Shown here: positions 1 to 5,727 of the stretch, piece by piece | Layout of the letters: each line of letters begins with the position of its first letter | Position numbering within the stretch: position 1 is the stretch's first letter | Program-made: the position numbers and the translations under genes | From: Bacteroidales bacterium | GTDB lineage: Bacteria; Bacteroidota; Bacteroidia; Bacteroidales; VadinHA17 | Reading direction: 5' to 3' | Assembly (NCBI GenBank): GCA_031285575.1 | Contig: JAITVX010000042.1 | Span: 1-5,727, forward strand | Length of the DNA stretch: 5,727 bases | The notes under the pieces: model-generated | The model's database searches: none | What the model saw: only the letters and a program-made list of their open reading frames with translations | What the model was told of the DNA's origin: nothing

Positions 1-32
1 AAGTTTAAATGAGTTTAATAACATAAAACGAT

Positions 33-40
33 TACCTTTG
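33..40 (+). promoter_or_regulatory. Candidate Bacteroidota -7 promoter box for tldDE
   Basis: The octamer TACCTTTG fits the Bacteroidota -7 consensus TAnnTTTG exactly. The expected -33 TTTG/TTG element about 20 bp upstream is weak here (only a TG at 10-11 is in place, 21 bp away). If it is used, transcription would start near position 47, leaving an A/T-rich leader of about 55 nt before the tldD ATG. No other box in the leader fits as well. The consensus is established knowledge; use of this copy is inference. Confidence 0.45.
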
Positions 41-102
41 TGCGTCATTTGATTATTCAGGTGAGCAAAGTTTATTTTTAATAACTATTAACAATAAGCC
101 AC

Positions 103-1629
103 ATGAATCTTGAACGAAGAGAATTTATAAGGTTAAGTGGTGTAACGGTAATTGGCACTATGGTAAGTCATGCTTTATTCAATTCATGTAAAAACACAAC
201 CGTAACCAGCAACGCTGCAGGTTACATGGAACACTTTGAGGTTACACCCGAACAGATTCGCAAAGTAATAGCCGCAGCACTTGAAAAGGGAGCCGACTAT
301 GCCGACCTCTATTTTGAACACACGATAAGCAACAACTCGTCGCTGCAAGACAAACAGGTTAACAGCGCCTATTCAGACATAACCTACGGCGTAGGGATAA
401 GAGTACTGAAAGGATACCAAACCGGGTTTGCATACGCAGAAAACACCTCGATGGAGTCGATGATAAGAGCCGCCAAAACAGCCGCAAGCATTGCCGACAA
501 CACTTCTTCGGTGTGGAACGCAGCAGCAATTGCCGAAATGCCCCCGCCGGCATACTACAACATCGTATCTTCGTGGGAAGACTTTCAGATAAAAGACAAA
601 ATACCGTTCATAACATCGCTCAACGACAAGATATTTGCCGGCGACAGCAAAGTAACAAAAGTTAACATATCGCTTTCCGACTCAACATCGTACATCCTTT
701 TCGCCAACTCGGAAGGAATGGTTTCGTGGGACTACCGCCCGCTCGCCTACCTTTCGGCAAGAACCGTGATGGAAGAAAACGGAAGAATAGAAAGCTCGTC
801 AGCCTCGCGGTCGTTCAGAAAAGGCTCGGAGTTCCTTACACCCGAACTTGTAGATGAACTCGCCGCAGAAGCCATCGAAAAAACAGTCCGCATGTTTGAA
901 GCAGGCAAGCCTAAAGCTGGCGAAATGGAAGTTGTGATGGCCGCAGGAAGCTCAGGAATACTGCTGCACGAAGCCATGGGACACTCATTTGAAGCCGACT
1001 TCAACAGAAAAGGCTCGTCGATATTTTCCGACAGGATGGGAAAGAAGGTAGCCGAAAATTTCATAACGATAGTTGACGACGGCACGCTGCCCAACGACCG
1101 TGGCTCACTCAATATCGACGACGAAGGAATAAAAACCGAAAAAACAGTGCTGGTCAGCAATGGTGTTCTGACAAGCTATATTCATGACAGGCTAAGCGCA
1201 AAATTCTATAGCGTGGCACCAACCGGCAACGGACGCCGGCAGGACTTCAGGAATATGCCCATACCGAGAATGCGCTCGACATATATGGAAAACGGCCCGC
1301 ACAAACGCGATGAAATAATAGCAAGCGTAAAAAAAGGCATACTTGTGGAAGATTTCAGCAACGGCCAGGTAAACATAGGCCCCGGCGACTTCACGTTCTT
1401 TGTAAAATACGGATACATAATAGAAAACGGCAAACTCGCTATGCCCGTAAAAGACATAAACATAATAGGCAACGGCCCACAGGCGCTGGCCGACATTGAA
1501 ATGGTGGCCGACGACCGCAAAATAGACTGCGGAACATGGACATGCGGAAAAGACGGACAGGGCGTGCCGGTTTCGATGGGGCTGCCAACCGTTAAAATAA
1601 AAAAACTGACAGTGGGAGGCATCAGCTGA
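103..1629 (+). CDS. tldD: TldD-family metalloprotease subunit with Tat-like export signal
   Basis: This is the catalytic subunit of the TldD/TldE (PmbA) protease, which in Escherichia coli is a cytosolic heterodimer that degrades unfolded peptides and takes part in microcin B17 maturation and CcdA turnover. The 508-residue product carries the family HExxxH metal motif (H289, E290, H294) and the C-terminal cysteine of the metal site in a DxxxxxCGKDGQ-type segment (C481), followed by the conserved VPVSMGLPT and TVGG tail. The catalytic apparatus therefore looks intact. The N-terminus is unusual: residues 4-10 (ERREFIR) fit a twin-arginine motif, followed by a hydrophobic stretch 11-26 and Cys29, in a loose lipobox-like setting (LFNSC). 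The family domain begins near residue 47. The ATG at 103 is chosen because it includes this signal; an internal ATG at 226 (Met42) would give a signal-less protein. The gene is 31 bp ahead of tldE, probably in one operon. The family call is firm; export is inferred. Confidence 0.95.
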   Translation: MNLERREFIRLSGVTVIGTMVSHALFNSCKNTTVTSNAAGYMEHFEVTPEQIRKVIAAALEKGADYADLYFEHTISNNSSLQDKQVNSAYSDITYGVGIRVLKGYQTGFAYAENTSMESMIRAAKTAASIADNTSSVWNAAAIAEMPPPAYYNIVSSWEDFQIKDKIPFITSLNDKIFAGDSKVTKVNISLSDSTSYILFANSEGMVSWDYRPLAYLSARTVMEENGRIESSSASRSFRKGSEFLTPELVDELAAEAIEKTVRMFEAGKPKAGEMEVVMAAGSSGILLHEAMGHSFEADFNRKGSSIFSDRMGKKVAENFITIVDDGTLPNDRGSLNIDDEGIKTEKTVLVSNGVLTSYIHDRLSAKFYSVAPTGNGRRQDFRNMPIPRMRSTYMENGPHKRDEIIASVKKGILVEDFSNGQVNIGPGDFTFFVKYGYIIENGKLAMPVKDINIIGNGPQALADIEMVADDRKIDCGTWTCGKDGQGVPVSMGLPTVKIKKLTVGGIS

Positions 1630-1660
1630 CAGGAAATTCTTACAATCAACCGAAAAAAAC

Positions 1661-2977
1661 ATGGACACAGACGAAAAATACGAAATAGCGAATCTCGTAA
1701 TGCGCCACGCCATTAAATGCGGCGCCGATGAAGTTGCTGTAACAATAGGCGAAAGCTCAAGAAGCGACATCGAAATAAGAGAACAGAAGATAGATCGCCT
1801 GCTGGAATCGATAAGCAGCGGACTGGCGCTTACGCTGTATGTTAAAAAGAAATACTCGTCGCACACAACAAACCACCTTAAAAAAGCCGAACTGCTGAAG
1901 TTCGTGGAAAGAGCAGTTGCTGCAACAGGATACTTGGCGGAAGACGAATTCAGGTATCTGCCCGCCCCAGAAAGATACTACCGCGGCGGTGGAGAAGACC
2001 TGAAACTGATGGACGAAACCATTGCCCTGCTCGAACCCGATGTAAAGATAGACCTTGCAAGACTGGCCGAAAGCGAAATATACGGAACAGATGAAAGAAT
2101 AGTATCAATAACATCAAACTACGTTGACGGCATCAGTTCCGAAGTACTTGTAACAAGCAACGGCTTCAGTGGCGAAACAAAAGGTAGCTATGCAGGCATA
2201 ACCGCTTCCGTTTCGGTGAAAGGCGGCACAGGCAGGCCGCAGGACTACTGGGCAGAATACAGCACACACTTCGACGGCCTTGTAAAAACCGGTATTGGCC
2301 GCAAAGCTCTCGACAGAACGCTGCAAAAACTCAATCCGCGCAAAATAGCATCGGGAAAATACCCCATGCTTGTTGACAACATGGCCGCAGGAAGCATTGT
2401 AACGCCATTTATAACAGCACTTTACGGCTCGGCAATATATCAGAAAAGTTCATTCCTTGCCGGCTGTGCCGGAACAAGGGTGGCAAGCGAAAAACTGTCG
2501 ATAACCGACAGCCCTCTGATACCGAAAGATTTCGGGTCAAGACATTTCGACGCCGAAGGCATCAATGCCGTTATGCGGCAAATAGTAGAAGATGGCGTTT
2601 TAAAGAACTACTTTATAGGAACATACTATGGCCGCAAGCTGAACATCGAGCCAACCACAATAAACCCATCCAACCTCGTATTCAAAACAGGCAACAGCGA
2701 CCTTGAGAGCATTATAAAATCAATAACAAAAGGCGTTCTTGTAACAGGCTTCAATGGCGGCAACTGCAACGGCTCAACCGGCGACTTTTCATACGGCATC
2801 GAAGGCTTTTTAATACTAAACGGTGCAATAGCCCATCCCGTAAACGAAATGAACATATCTGGTAACATGAAGGAATTCTGGAACACACTTGTTGAAACCG
2901 GCAGCGACCCGTATATGTTTGGCGGCAATCACACCCCCTCAATGCTGTTCGACAATACCGGCTTCAGCGGACTGTAG
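1661..2977 (+). CDS. tldE: TldE/PmbA-family protease subunit
   Basis: This is the non-metal-binding partner of TldD, which in E. coli forms the heterodimer needed for proteolysis. The 438-residue product is close to the family's usual length (about 450). The C-terminal family signature is clear at residues 363-402: a Gly/Asn-rich turn, then TGDFSYGIEGFLI, NGAIAHPVNEMNISGN. The region equivalent to TldD's zinc motif (about 237-250, LVDNMAAGSIVTPF) has no HExxxH, as expected for TldE. The N-terminus (MDTDEKYEIANLV) has no signal peptide, unlike the neighbouring TldD. The ATG lies behind an A-rich stretch (GAAAAAAAC) with no Shine-Dalgarno, a usual picture in Bacteroidota. Isoleucine codons are strongly biased to ATA (23 of 33 by hand count). 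The gene probably depends on the promoter ahead of tldD. Confidence 0.95.
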   Translation: MDTDEKYEIANLVMRHAIKCGADEVAVTIGESSRSDIEIREQKIDRLLESISSGLALTLYVKKKYSSHTTNHLKKAELLKFVERAVAATGYLAEDEFRYLPAPERYYRGGGEDLKLMDETIALLEPDVKIDLARLAESEIYGTDERIVSITSNYVDGISSEVLVTSNGFSGETKGSYAGITASVSVKGGTGRPQDYWAEYSTHFDGLVKTGIGRKALDRTLQKLNPRKIASGKYPMLVDNMAAGSIVTPFITALYGSAIYQKSSFLAGCAGTRVASEKLSITDSPLIPKDFGSRHFDAEGINAVMRQIVEDGVLKNYFIGTYYGRKLNIEPTTINPSNLVFKTGNSDLESIIKSITKGVLVTGFNGGNCNGSTGDFSYGIEGFLILNGAIAHPVNEMNISGNMKEFWNTLVETGSDPYMFGGNHTPSMLFDNTGFSGL

Positions 2978-3002
2978 GCAATCTGGCCGGCTATGTTTTT
3001 TT
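2958..3002 (+). terminator. Weak candidate terminator at the end of tldDE
   Basis: CCGGC at 2958-2962, inside the last tldE codons, can pair with GCCGG at 2986-2990, and a run of seven T follows at 2996-3002. The stem is only 5 bp, the loop is long (23 nt), and five bases separate stem and T run, so this is a poor intrinsic terminator. It is the only T-tract near the end of the operon. Confidence 0.25.
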
Positions 3003-3124
3003 CGAAAGGTACACAGGAAAGCATTCGTATCAGCGATGACGATCCTTCGGGTAAAGGAGATAAAACGGCCTTTATCGCCTCTAATGTTCAAGAGAAGGAT
3101 ATCACGAATTACATGAGAAAATAA
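2993..3124 (+). other. Small open frame of 43 codons, unidentified
   Basis: An ATG-started frame of 43 codons (begins MFFSKGTQESIRISDDD, ends DITNYMRK) lies 15 bp after the tldE stop and in the same frame as tldE, so the stretch is open from the tldE TAG to 3122. The composition (Asp/Lys/Ser-rich, varied codons) reads like the tail of a soluble protein rather than random translation. I do not recognise a family. The ATG directly precedes the T run of the weak terminator candidate, and no ribosome-binding context is visible. It could be a gene remnant belonging to the decayed region that follows, a small gene, or chance. A TldE C-terminal extension is unlikely, because TldE already ends where the family normally ends. 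Confidence 0.2.
3055..3080. repeat. Inverted repeat / hairpin downstream of tldE
   Basis: AGG-A-GATAAA at 3055-3064 pairs with TTTATC-G-CCT at 3071-3080: six contiguous pairs, one A-G mismatch, then three more pairs, around a 6-nt loop (ACGGCC). No T run follows, so it does not look like an intrinsic terminator. It might stabilise the 3' end of the tldDE transcript. It overlaps the small open frame at 2993-3124. Confidence 0.4.
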
Positions 3125-3164
3125 TAAGCAAGTGTATAATCGCCAAAACGAGAAGTCCTAGAAT

Positions 3165-3305
3165 TTAAAACGAACTGTCCGAGAAATCACACCTCTGTTC
3201 AGGTGCGTTTATATGCCTGCGGTTATTCTTCCTGTCCACGCTTCCGGCGGGAAGTGTGCGCAGTACTTCTGCCGCATCGCCGGTGTAAATGTGATTCAAC
3301 TGCAT
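3165..3305 (-). pseudogene. N-terminal stub of an N4/N6 DNA methyltransferase
   Basis: The minus strand has an ATG at 3305 opening a 46-codon frame. Its first 24 residues (MQLNHIYTGDAAEVLRTLPA, then GSVD) are the hallmark start of site-specific DNA methyltransferases in which the catalytic motif comes first (typically (I/L)YxGDxxEVLxxLPxxSVD followed by xx(T/D)(S/P)PPY). The similarity stops at about 3234, exactly where the (D/S)PPY catalytic motif should begin. The remaining 22 codons (RKNNRRHINAPEQ and so on) match nothing and probably come from sequence brought in by a deletion. No other methyltransferase motif, including the AdoMet-binding FxGxG, appears in the window, so the gene is dead. 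It starts 11 bp after the end of the truncated frame at 3650-3317, which suggests a former operon, as in phages or restriction-modification islands. Recognition rests on a short motif. Confidence 0.6.
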
Positions 3306-3316
3306 TTAAACGGTAT

Positions 3317-3650
3317 TTAATCTGTACAGCATACAGCGTTATGATTAGTCTGTACATGCACTGTTTTCACGCTCGCGCCTTTGAAAATGTTCCGCACGTT
3401 ATCCGTGTTTTTGTCCATCCACTGGCACAGTTCCACTGTCTGCGATTTATTTGAAGTGAAATACACGTAGCTCACGCCTTTGAGCAGTGTCAGCACGTCG
3501 AGGTAGTCCATGCGCACCACTTCAATACCGTCCAAGTAACCGGTTGCATCATAGCCGGTACTGCGTATCTTATTGTAAAGAGTCTGTTTTTGAAACTCTT
3601 GGCGTAGTTCATGCTGAACAGCAGCGATGACGAGAGGGCAAGACAGTCAA
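3317..3650 (-). pseudogene. 5'-truncated minus-strand gene of unknown function
   Basis: The minus strand is open from about 3650 to a TAA at 3319-3317 (about 110 codons) with no proper ATG start at the upstream end. Only a TTG at 3535 or an internal ATG could serve. From about residue QKQTLYNKIRSTG onward the translation has a convincing protein character (DGIEVVRMDYLDVLTLLKG, VYFTSNKSQTVELCQWMDKN, NVRNIFKGASVKT), with codons ending mostly in G or C. I cannot assign a family. The 5' end runs into the transposase remnant on the other strand near 3640, so the gene has probably lost its start there; where the true junction lies between about 3600 and 3650 cannot be decided by eye. It is followed after 11 bp by the methyltransferase stub on the same strand, so the two may once have been co-transcribed genes of a phage or other accessory element. 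Confidence 0.5.
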
Positions 3651-3963
3651 CTGGAGAAAGAACAGCAGGGATAAGCTTTACTCCCTCCACGGGCCTGAAG
3701 TTTTGTGTATAAGCAAGAGTAAGCATAAGAAGTATGAGTTTGGCAACAGGGTTTCCATTATCACTTCGATGCGTGAAGTCAATTCAGGAGCACTTTCCTT
3801 TAGAAATGAGTACGACGGGCATACCATTGACTATTCTGGTGGCGGCCTTTAATTTCAAAAGGGCCATGATGCTTCTTTTTTGACTCATTATAAAAGTCAC
3901 CGAAGACCTCTCGAATAAAAAGATTTCAATGAAATATACTTTTTAAGGGACGACTATTTAAGC
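3637..3963 (+). pseudogene. Decayed IS5-like DDE transposase (two joined fragments)
   Basis: Two blocks resemble IS5-like (DDE_Tnp_1) transposases of Bacteroidota. Block one (3637-3831) reads KTVNWRKNSRDKLYSLHGPE, then VLCISKSKHKKYEFGNRVSI and ALSFRNEYDGHTID. This is the linker and central strand region, which in intact relatives reads DKNKIYSLHEP, CISKGKEHKKYEFG, YDGHTL. Block two, in another frame (3833-3940), reads ILVAAFNFKRAMMLLF, a TGA stop, then LIIKVTEDLSNKKISMKYT, matching the C-terminal AAAAFNFKR region. A further frame change at the T run 3940-3944 leads to FLRDDYL (3940-3960). The N-terminal half is missing, and so is everything between YDGHTID and the AAFNFKR helix. That removes all three expected catalytic acids (the early Asp, the CDxGYRG Asp and the Glu near the end). 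No terminal inverted repeats or target duplication could be identified. Intact relatives are about 430-460 residues. Confidence 0.7.
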
Positions 3964-4010
3964 GGTTGCAACATCATGAAAATTATTCACCGATGAATTT
4001 TACACAACTT

Positions 4011-4043
4011 TTTGAGGTGCTTTTGTGATTTTAATTAATTTTG
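4011..4043 (+). promoter_or_regulatory. Bacteroidota-type promoter of ahcY
   Basis: TTTG at 4011-4014 and TAATTTTG at 4036-4043 match the Bacteroidota -33 (TTTG/TTG) and -7 (TAnnTTTG) elements with 21 bp between them, within the usual range. The predicted start near 4050 leaves a 5' leader of only about 17 nt before the ATG at 4067. This supports that ATG over the upstream in-frame GTG at 4025, which lies inside the promoter. A leader this short leaves no room for a riboswitch. Confidence 0.65.
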
Positions 4044-4066
4044 CGGTTCTTAAAATATATAAATCT

Positions 4067-5473
4067 ATGAATAATACAGAACAATACAAAGTAAAAGATA
4101 TTTCACTTGCCTGTTTTGGCAGAAAAGAAATTGAAATTGCTGAAAAAGAGATGCCGGGACTTTTGGCAATAAGGAAGAAATACTCGTTGCAGCAACCGTT
4201 AAAAGGTGCACGCATAACCGGTTCGCTGCACATGACCGTGCAAACGGCCGTACTTATAGAAACCCTTGTTGAACTTGGAGCCGACGTAAGATGGGCAAGT
4301 TGCAATATTTTTTCAACACAGGACCATGCGGCTGCAGCAATTGCGGCTGCAGGAATACCGGTGTTTGCATGGAAAGGCGAAACGCTTGAAGACTACTGGC
4401 TTTGCACAGTATTAGCCCTGTCGTTCCCTGGTGGAAGAGGCCCCAATCTTATTGTTGACGACGGCGGTGATGCGTCATTATTGGTACATTTAGGATACAG
4501 GGCAGAAACTAACCCGGAAATACTGGACAAACAGCCCGAGTCGCGCGAGGAAGAAATCATACTAAACACATTAAAAGGTCTGCTTGAAAAAGAATCCGGC
4601 AAATGGACACGCGCAATTAAAGATCTGAAAGGAATTTCGGAAGAGACAACAACAGGAGTTCATCGTTTATATCAGATGATGGAAAAAGGAGAGCTGCTTG
4701 TTCCTGCAATAAATGTAAATGACTCGGTAACAAAATCGAAGTTCGATAACCTTTACGGATGTCGCGAATCGCTAGCCGATGGCATAAAACGCGCCACTGA
4801 CGTTATGATAGCCGGCAAGGTAGTTGTAGTATGCGGTTATGGCGATGTGGGAAAAGGCTGCGCCCGGTCAATGAAAGCCTATGGTGCAAGGGTCATAGTT
4901 ACCGAAATTGATCCTATATGCGCGCTGCAGGCGGCCATGGAAGGCTTTGAAGTAAAAACGGTTGAAGATACGCTTGTCGAAGGCAATATTTTTGTTACCG
5001 CAACCGGAAACAGAGACATTATAACCAGCGAGCACATGAAGAAAATGAAAGACCAATCGATTATCTGCAATATTGGACACTTCGACAACGAGATACAAGT
5101 TGACGCACTTAATGACACACCCGGAATAGAAAAAGTAAATATAAAACCTCAGGTTGATAAATATATTTTTCCCGACGGACGTGCCGTTTTTATACTGGCC
5201 GAAGGGCGTCTTGTAAACCTGGGCTGTGCAACCGGGCATCCTTCATTTGTGATGAGTAATTCGTTCAGTAACCAGACCCTGGCGCAGATTGACCTTTGGA
5301 CAAACTGTTACGAGATTGGTGTTTACAGACTTCCCAAAAACCTCGACGAAGAAGTTGCACGGCTACATCTTGAACAGCTTGGCGTTAAACTTACAACGTT
5401 GACAAAAGGGCAGGCAGAATACATAAATGTTCCCGTTGCCGGGCCATATAAACCCGAGCATTACAGGTATTAG
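4067..5473 (+). CDS. ahcY: S-adenosylhomocysteine hydrolase (adenosylhomocysteinase)
   Basis: This cytosolic, NAD-dependent enzyme cleaves S-adenosylhomocysteine to adenosine and homocysteine, relieving product inhibition of methyltransferases and feeding the methionine cycle. All landmarks are present in the 468-residue product: LHMT with His55, CNIFSTQDHAAAA with Cys79, DDGGD with Asp131, EETTTG with Glu193, NVNDSVTKSKFDN with Lys223 and Asp227, the NAD-binding CGYGDVGKG (G257, G259, G262), CNIGHFDNE with His338, and the C-terminal KPEHYRY whose Lys and Tyr reach the NAD of a neighbouring subunit. Against the human enzyme (432 residues; catalytic His55, Asp131, Glu156, Lys186, Asp190) the numbering shifts by 37 between Asp131 and Glu193. 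This marks the extra segment of the long bacterial/plant form at roughly 150-190. The start is ATG 4067, because the promoter overlaps the GTG at 4025 and the extra 14 residues are not family-like. The gene appears to be transcribed alone. Confidence 0.97.
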   Translation: MNNTEQYKVKDISLACFGRKEIEIAEKEMPGLLAIRKKYSLQQPLKGARITGSLHMTVQTAVLIETLVELGADVRWASCNIFSTQDHAAAAIAAAGIPVFAWKGETLEDYWLCTVLALSFPGGRGPNLIVDDGGDASLLVHLGYRAETNPEILDKQPESREEEIILNTLKGLLEKESGKWTRAIKDLKGISEETTTGVHRLYQMMEKGELLVPAINVNDSVTKSKFDNLYGCRESLADGIKRATDVMIAGKVVVVCGYGDVGKGCARSMKAYGARVIVTEIDPICALQAAMEGFEVKTVEDTLVEGNIFVTATGNRDIITSEHMKKMKDQSIICNIGHFDNEIQVDALNDTPGIEKVNIKPQVDKYIFPDGRAVFILAEGRLVNLGCATGHPSFVMSNSFSNQTLAQIDLWTNCYEIGVYRLPKNLDEEVARLHLEQLGVKLTTLTKGQAEYINVPVAGPYKPEHYRY

Positions 5474-5482
5474 CAGGCATTT

Positions 5483-5518
5483 CAGCTATATATGTATGCA
5501 TATCGGCCGAAATAGCTG
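5483..5518. repeat. Inverted repeat just downstream of ahcY
   Basis: CAGCTAT at 5483-5489 is perfectly complementary to ATAGCTG at 5512-5518, with a 22-nt A/T-rich loop that can itself fold weakly (ATAT...ATAT). It starts 9 bp after the ahcY stop codon. There is no T run behind it, so it may protect or mark the transcript's 3' end rather than terminate on its own. Confidence 0.35.
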
Positions 5519-5619
5519 TCAAATGAAGAAACGATTGTTATGACAAAAGAAGCACTGCCCAGTTGAGTTTTTTATAGCTGGAAATAATGCATAAAGAGAT
5601 GTCCGAAAAGGCACGAATG

Positions 5620-5646
5620 TTCGGAAGAAATTCCGGTTCTTTTTTT
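5620..5646 (+). terminator. Candidate intrinsic terminator downstream of ahcY
   Basis: CGGAA at 5622-5626, a GAAA loop, and TTCCG at 5631-5635 form a compact perfect 5-bp stem, extended by a T-G wobble (5621/5636). It is followed by TTC and a run of seven T at 5640-5646. This is about 150 bp after the ahcY stop, and nothing else between qualifies. The left arm can alternatively pair with an upstream copy (TCCGAA at 5602-5607). Confidence 0.5.
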
Positions 5647-5727
5647 ACGCTTTGAAGAACAATTTAGTATTTCCACCGCATTGCAAGACTATCAACTGGA
5701 TAGCCAAATCTCTAATTTCCATTGAAA

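Noticed and set aside
747..1160. Long minus-strand open frames inside tldD, tldE and ahcY
   Set aside because: They lie antisense to clearly conserved genes and their translations have no family features; they are by-products of the coding strand.
3203..3454. Plus-strand 83-codon open frame
   Set aside because: It is Cys/Arg/His-rich and unstructured and lies antisense to the two better-supported minus-strand remnants.
3490..3726. Minus-strand 78-codon frame starting MLTLAYTQNF, which resembles a signal peptide
   Set aside because: Its first half is antisense to the transposase block and its second half is out of frame with the better-supported unknown frame at 3650-3317; the signal-like start is probably accidental.
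3149..3913. Imperfect inverted repeat CGAGAAGTCCT (3149-3159) and AAGACCTCTCG (3903-3913) as possible element ends
   Set aside because: Nine of eleven matches over search regions of this size is expected by chance, and the position does not fit the end of the transposase frame.
2978..4010. CRISPR array, tRNA or rRNA in the gene-poor interval
   Set aside because: No regularly spaced direct repeats, no cloverleaf with a CCA-like acceptor end and no conserved rRNA segments were visible.
4025..4066. GTG start at 4025 giving ahcY 14 extra residues
   Set aside because: The segment lies within and just after the promoter elements, and the added residues (ILINFAVLKIYKS) do not resemble the family start; ATG 4067 gives the normal N-terminus.
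5645..5722. Short minus-strand frame of 25 codons (MEIRDLAIQLIVLQCGGNTK...) at the window end
   Set aside because: It is too short, has no recognisable family and overlaps the terminator; it might be the edge of something outside the window but cannot be supported.

Overview
The window looks like chromosomal DNA from a member of the Bacteroidota. Three lines of evidence point there. Upstream of two genes there is a perfect match to the -7 box TAnnTTTG that this phylum uses. Start codons sit behind A-rich leaders without a convincing Shine-Dalgarno sequence. The decayed transposase in the middle resembles IS5-type transposases common in Bacteroidota. No species can be named from the sequence alone.

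Layout. Positions 1-102 are a leader with a promoter candidate. Positions 103-2977 hold a two-gene plus-strand operon, tldD then tldE (pmbA), 31 bp apart, encoding the two subunits of a TldD/TldE metalloprotease. The TldD subunit begins with a twin-arginine (Tat)-like signal, possibly with a lipoprotein cysteine, whereas TldE has no export signal. Positions 4067-5473 hold ahcY, S-adenosylhomocysteine hydrolase, complete at 468 residues. It has its own well-formed promoter immediately upstream and a candidate intrinsic terminator about 150 bp downstream.

The roughly 1.1 kb between tldE and ahcY has no intact gene of recognised function but is not featureless. It is a graveyard of accessory DNA. 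On the minus strand lie a 5'-truncated reading frame of unknown function (about 3650 down to 3317) and, 11 bp after it, the first 24 codons of an N4/N6 DNA methyltransferase cut off just before the catalytic (D/S)PPY motif (3305 down to about 3234). On the plus strand lie two pieces of a DDE transposase (about 3637-3831 and 3833-3963) with all catalytic residues deleted and further stops and frameshifts. Just behind tldE a small open frame of 43 codons (2993-3124) contains a 9-bp-paired hairpin and matches nothing I recognise.

The intact genes are housekeeping functions: peptide or protein processing (TldDE) and recycling of the methylation by-product S-adenosylhomocysteine (AhcY). Nothing suggests that they work together. 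The middle region looks like a former mobile or phage/restriction-type insertion that has been deleted down to stubs. I did not find a convincing complete novel system. The most interesting points are the export signal on only one subunit of a normally cytosolic heterodimer, and the unidentified truncated gene paired with the methyltransferase stub.
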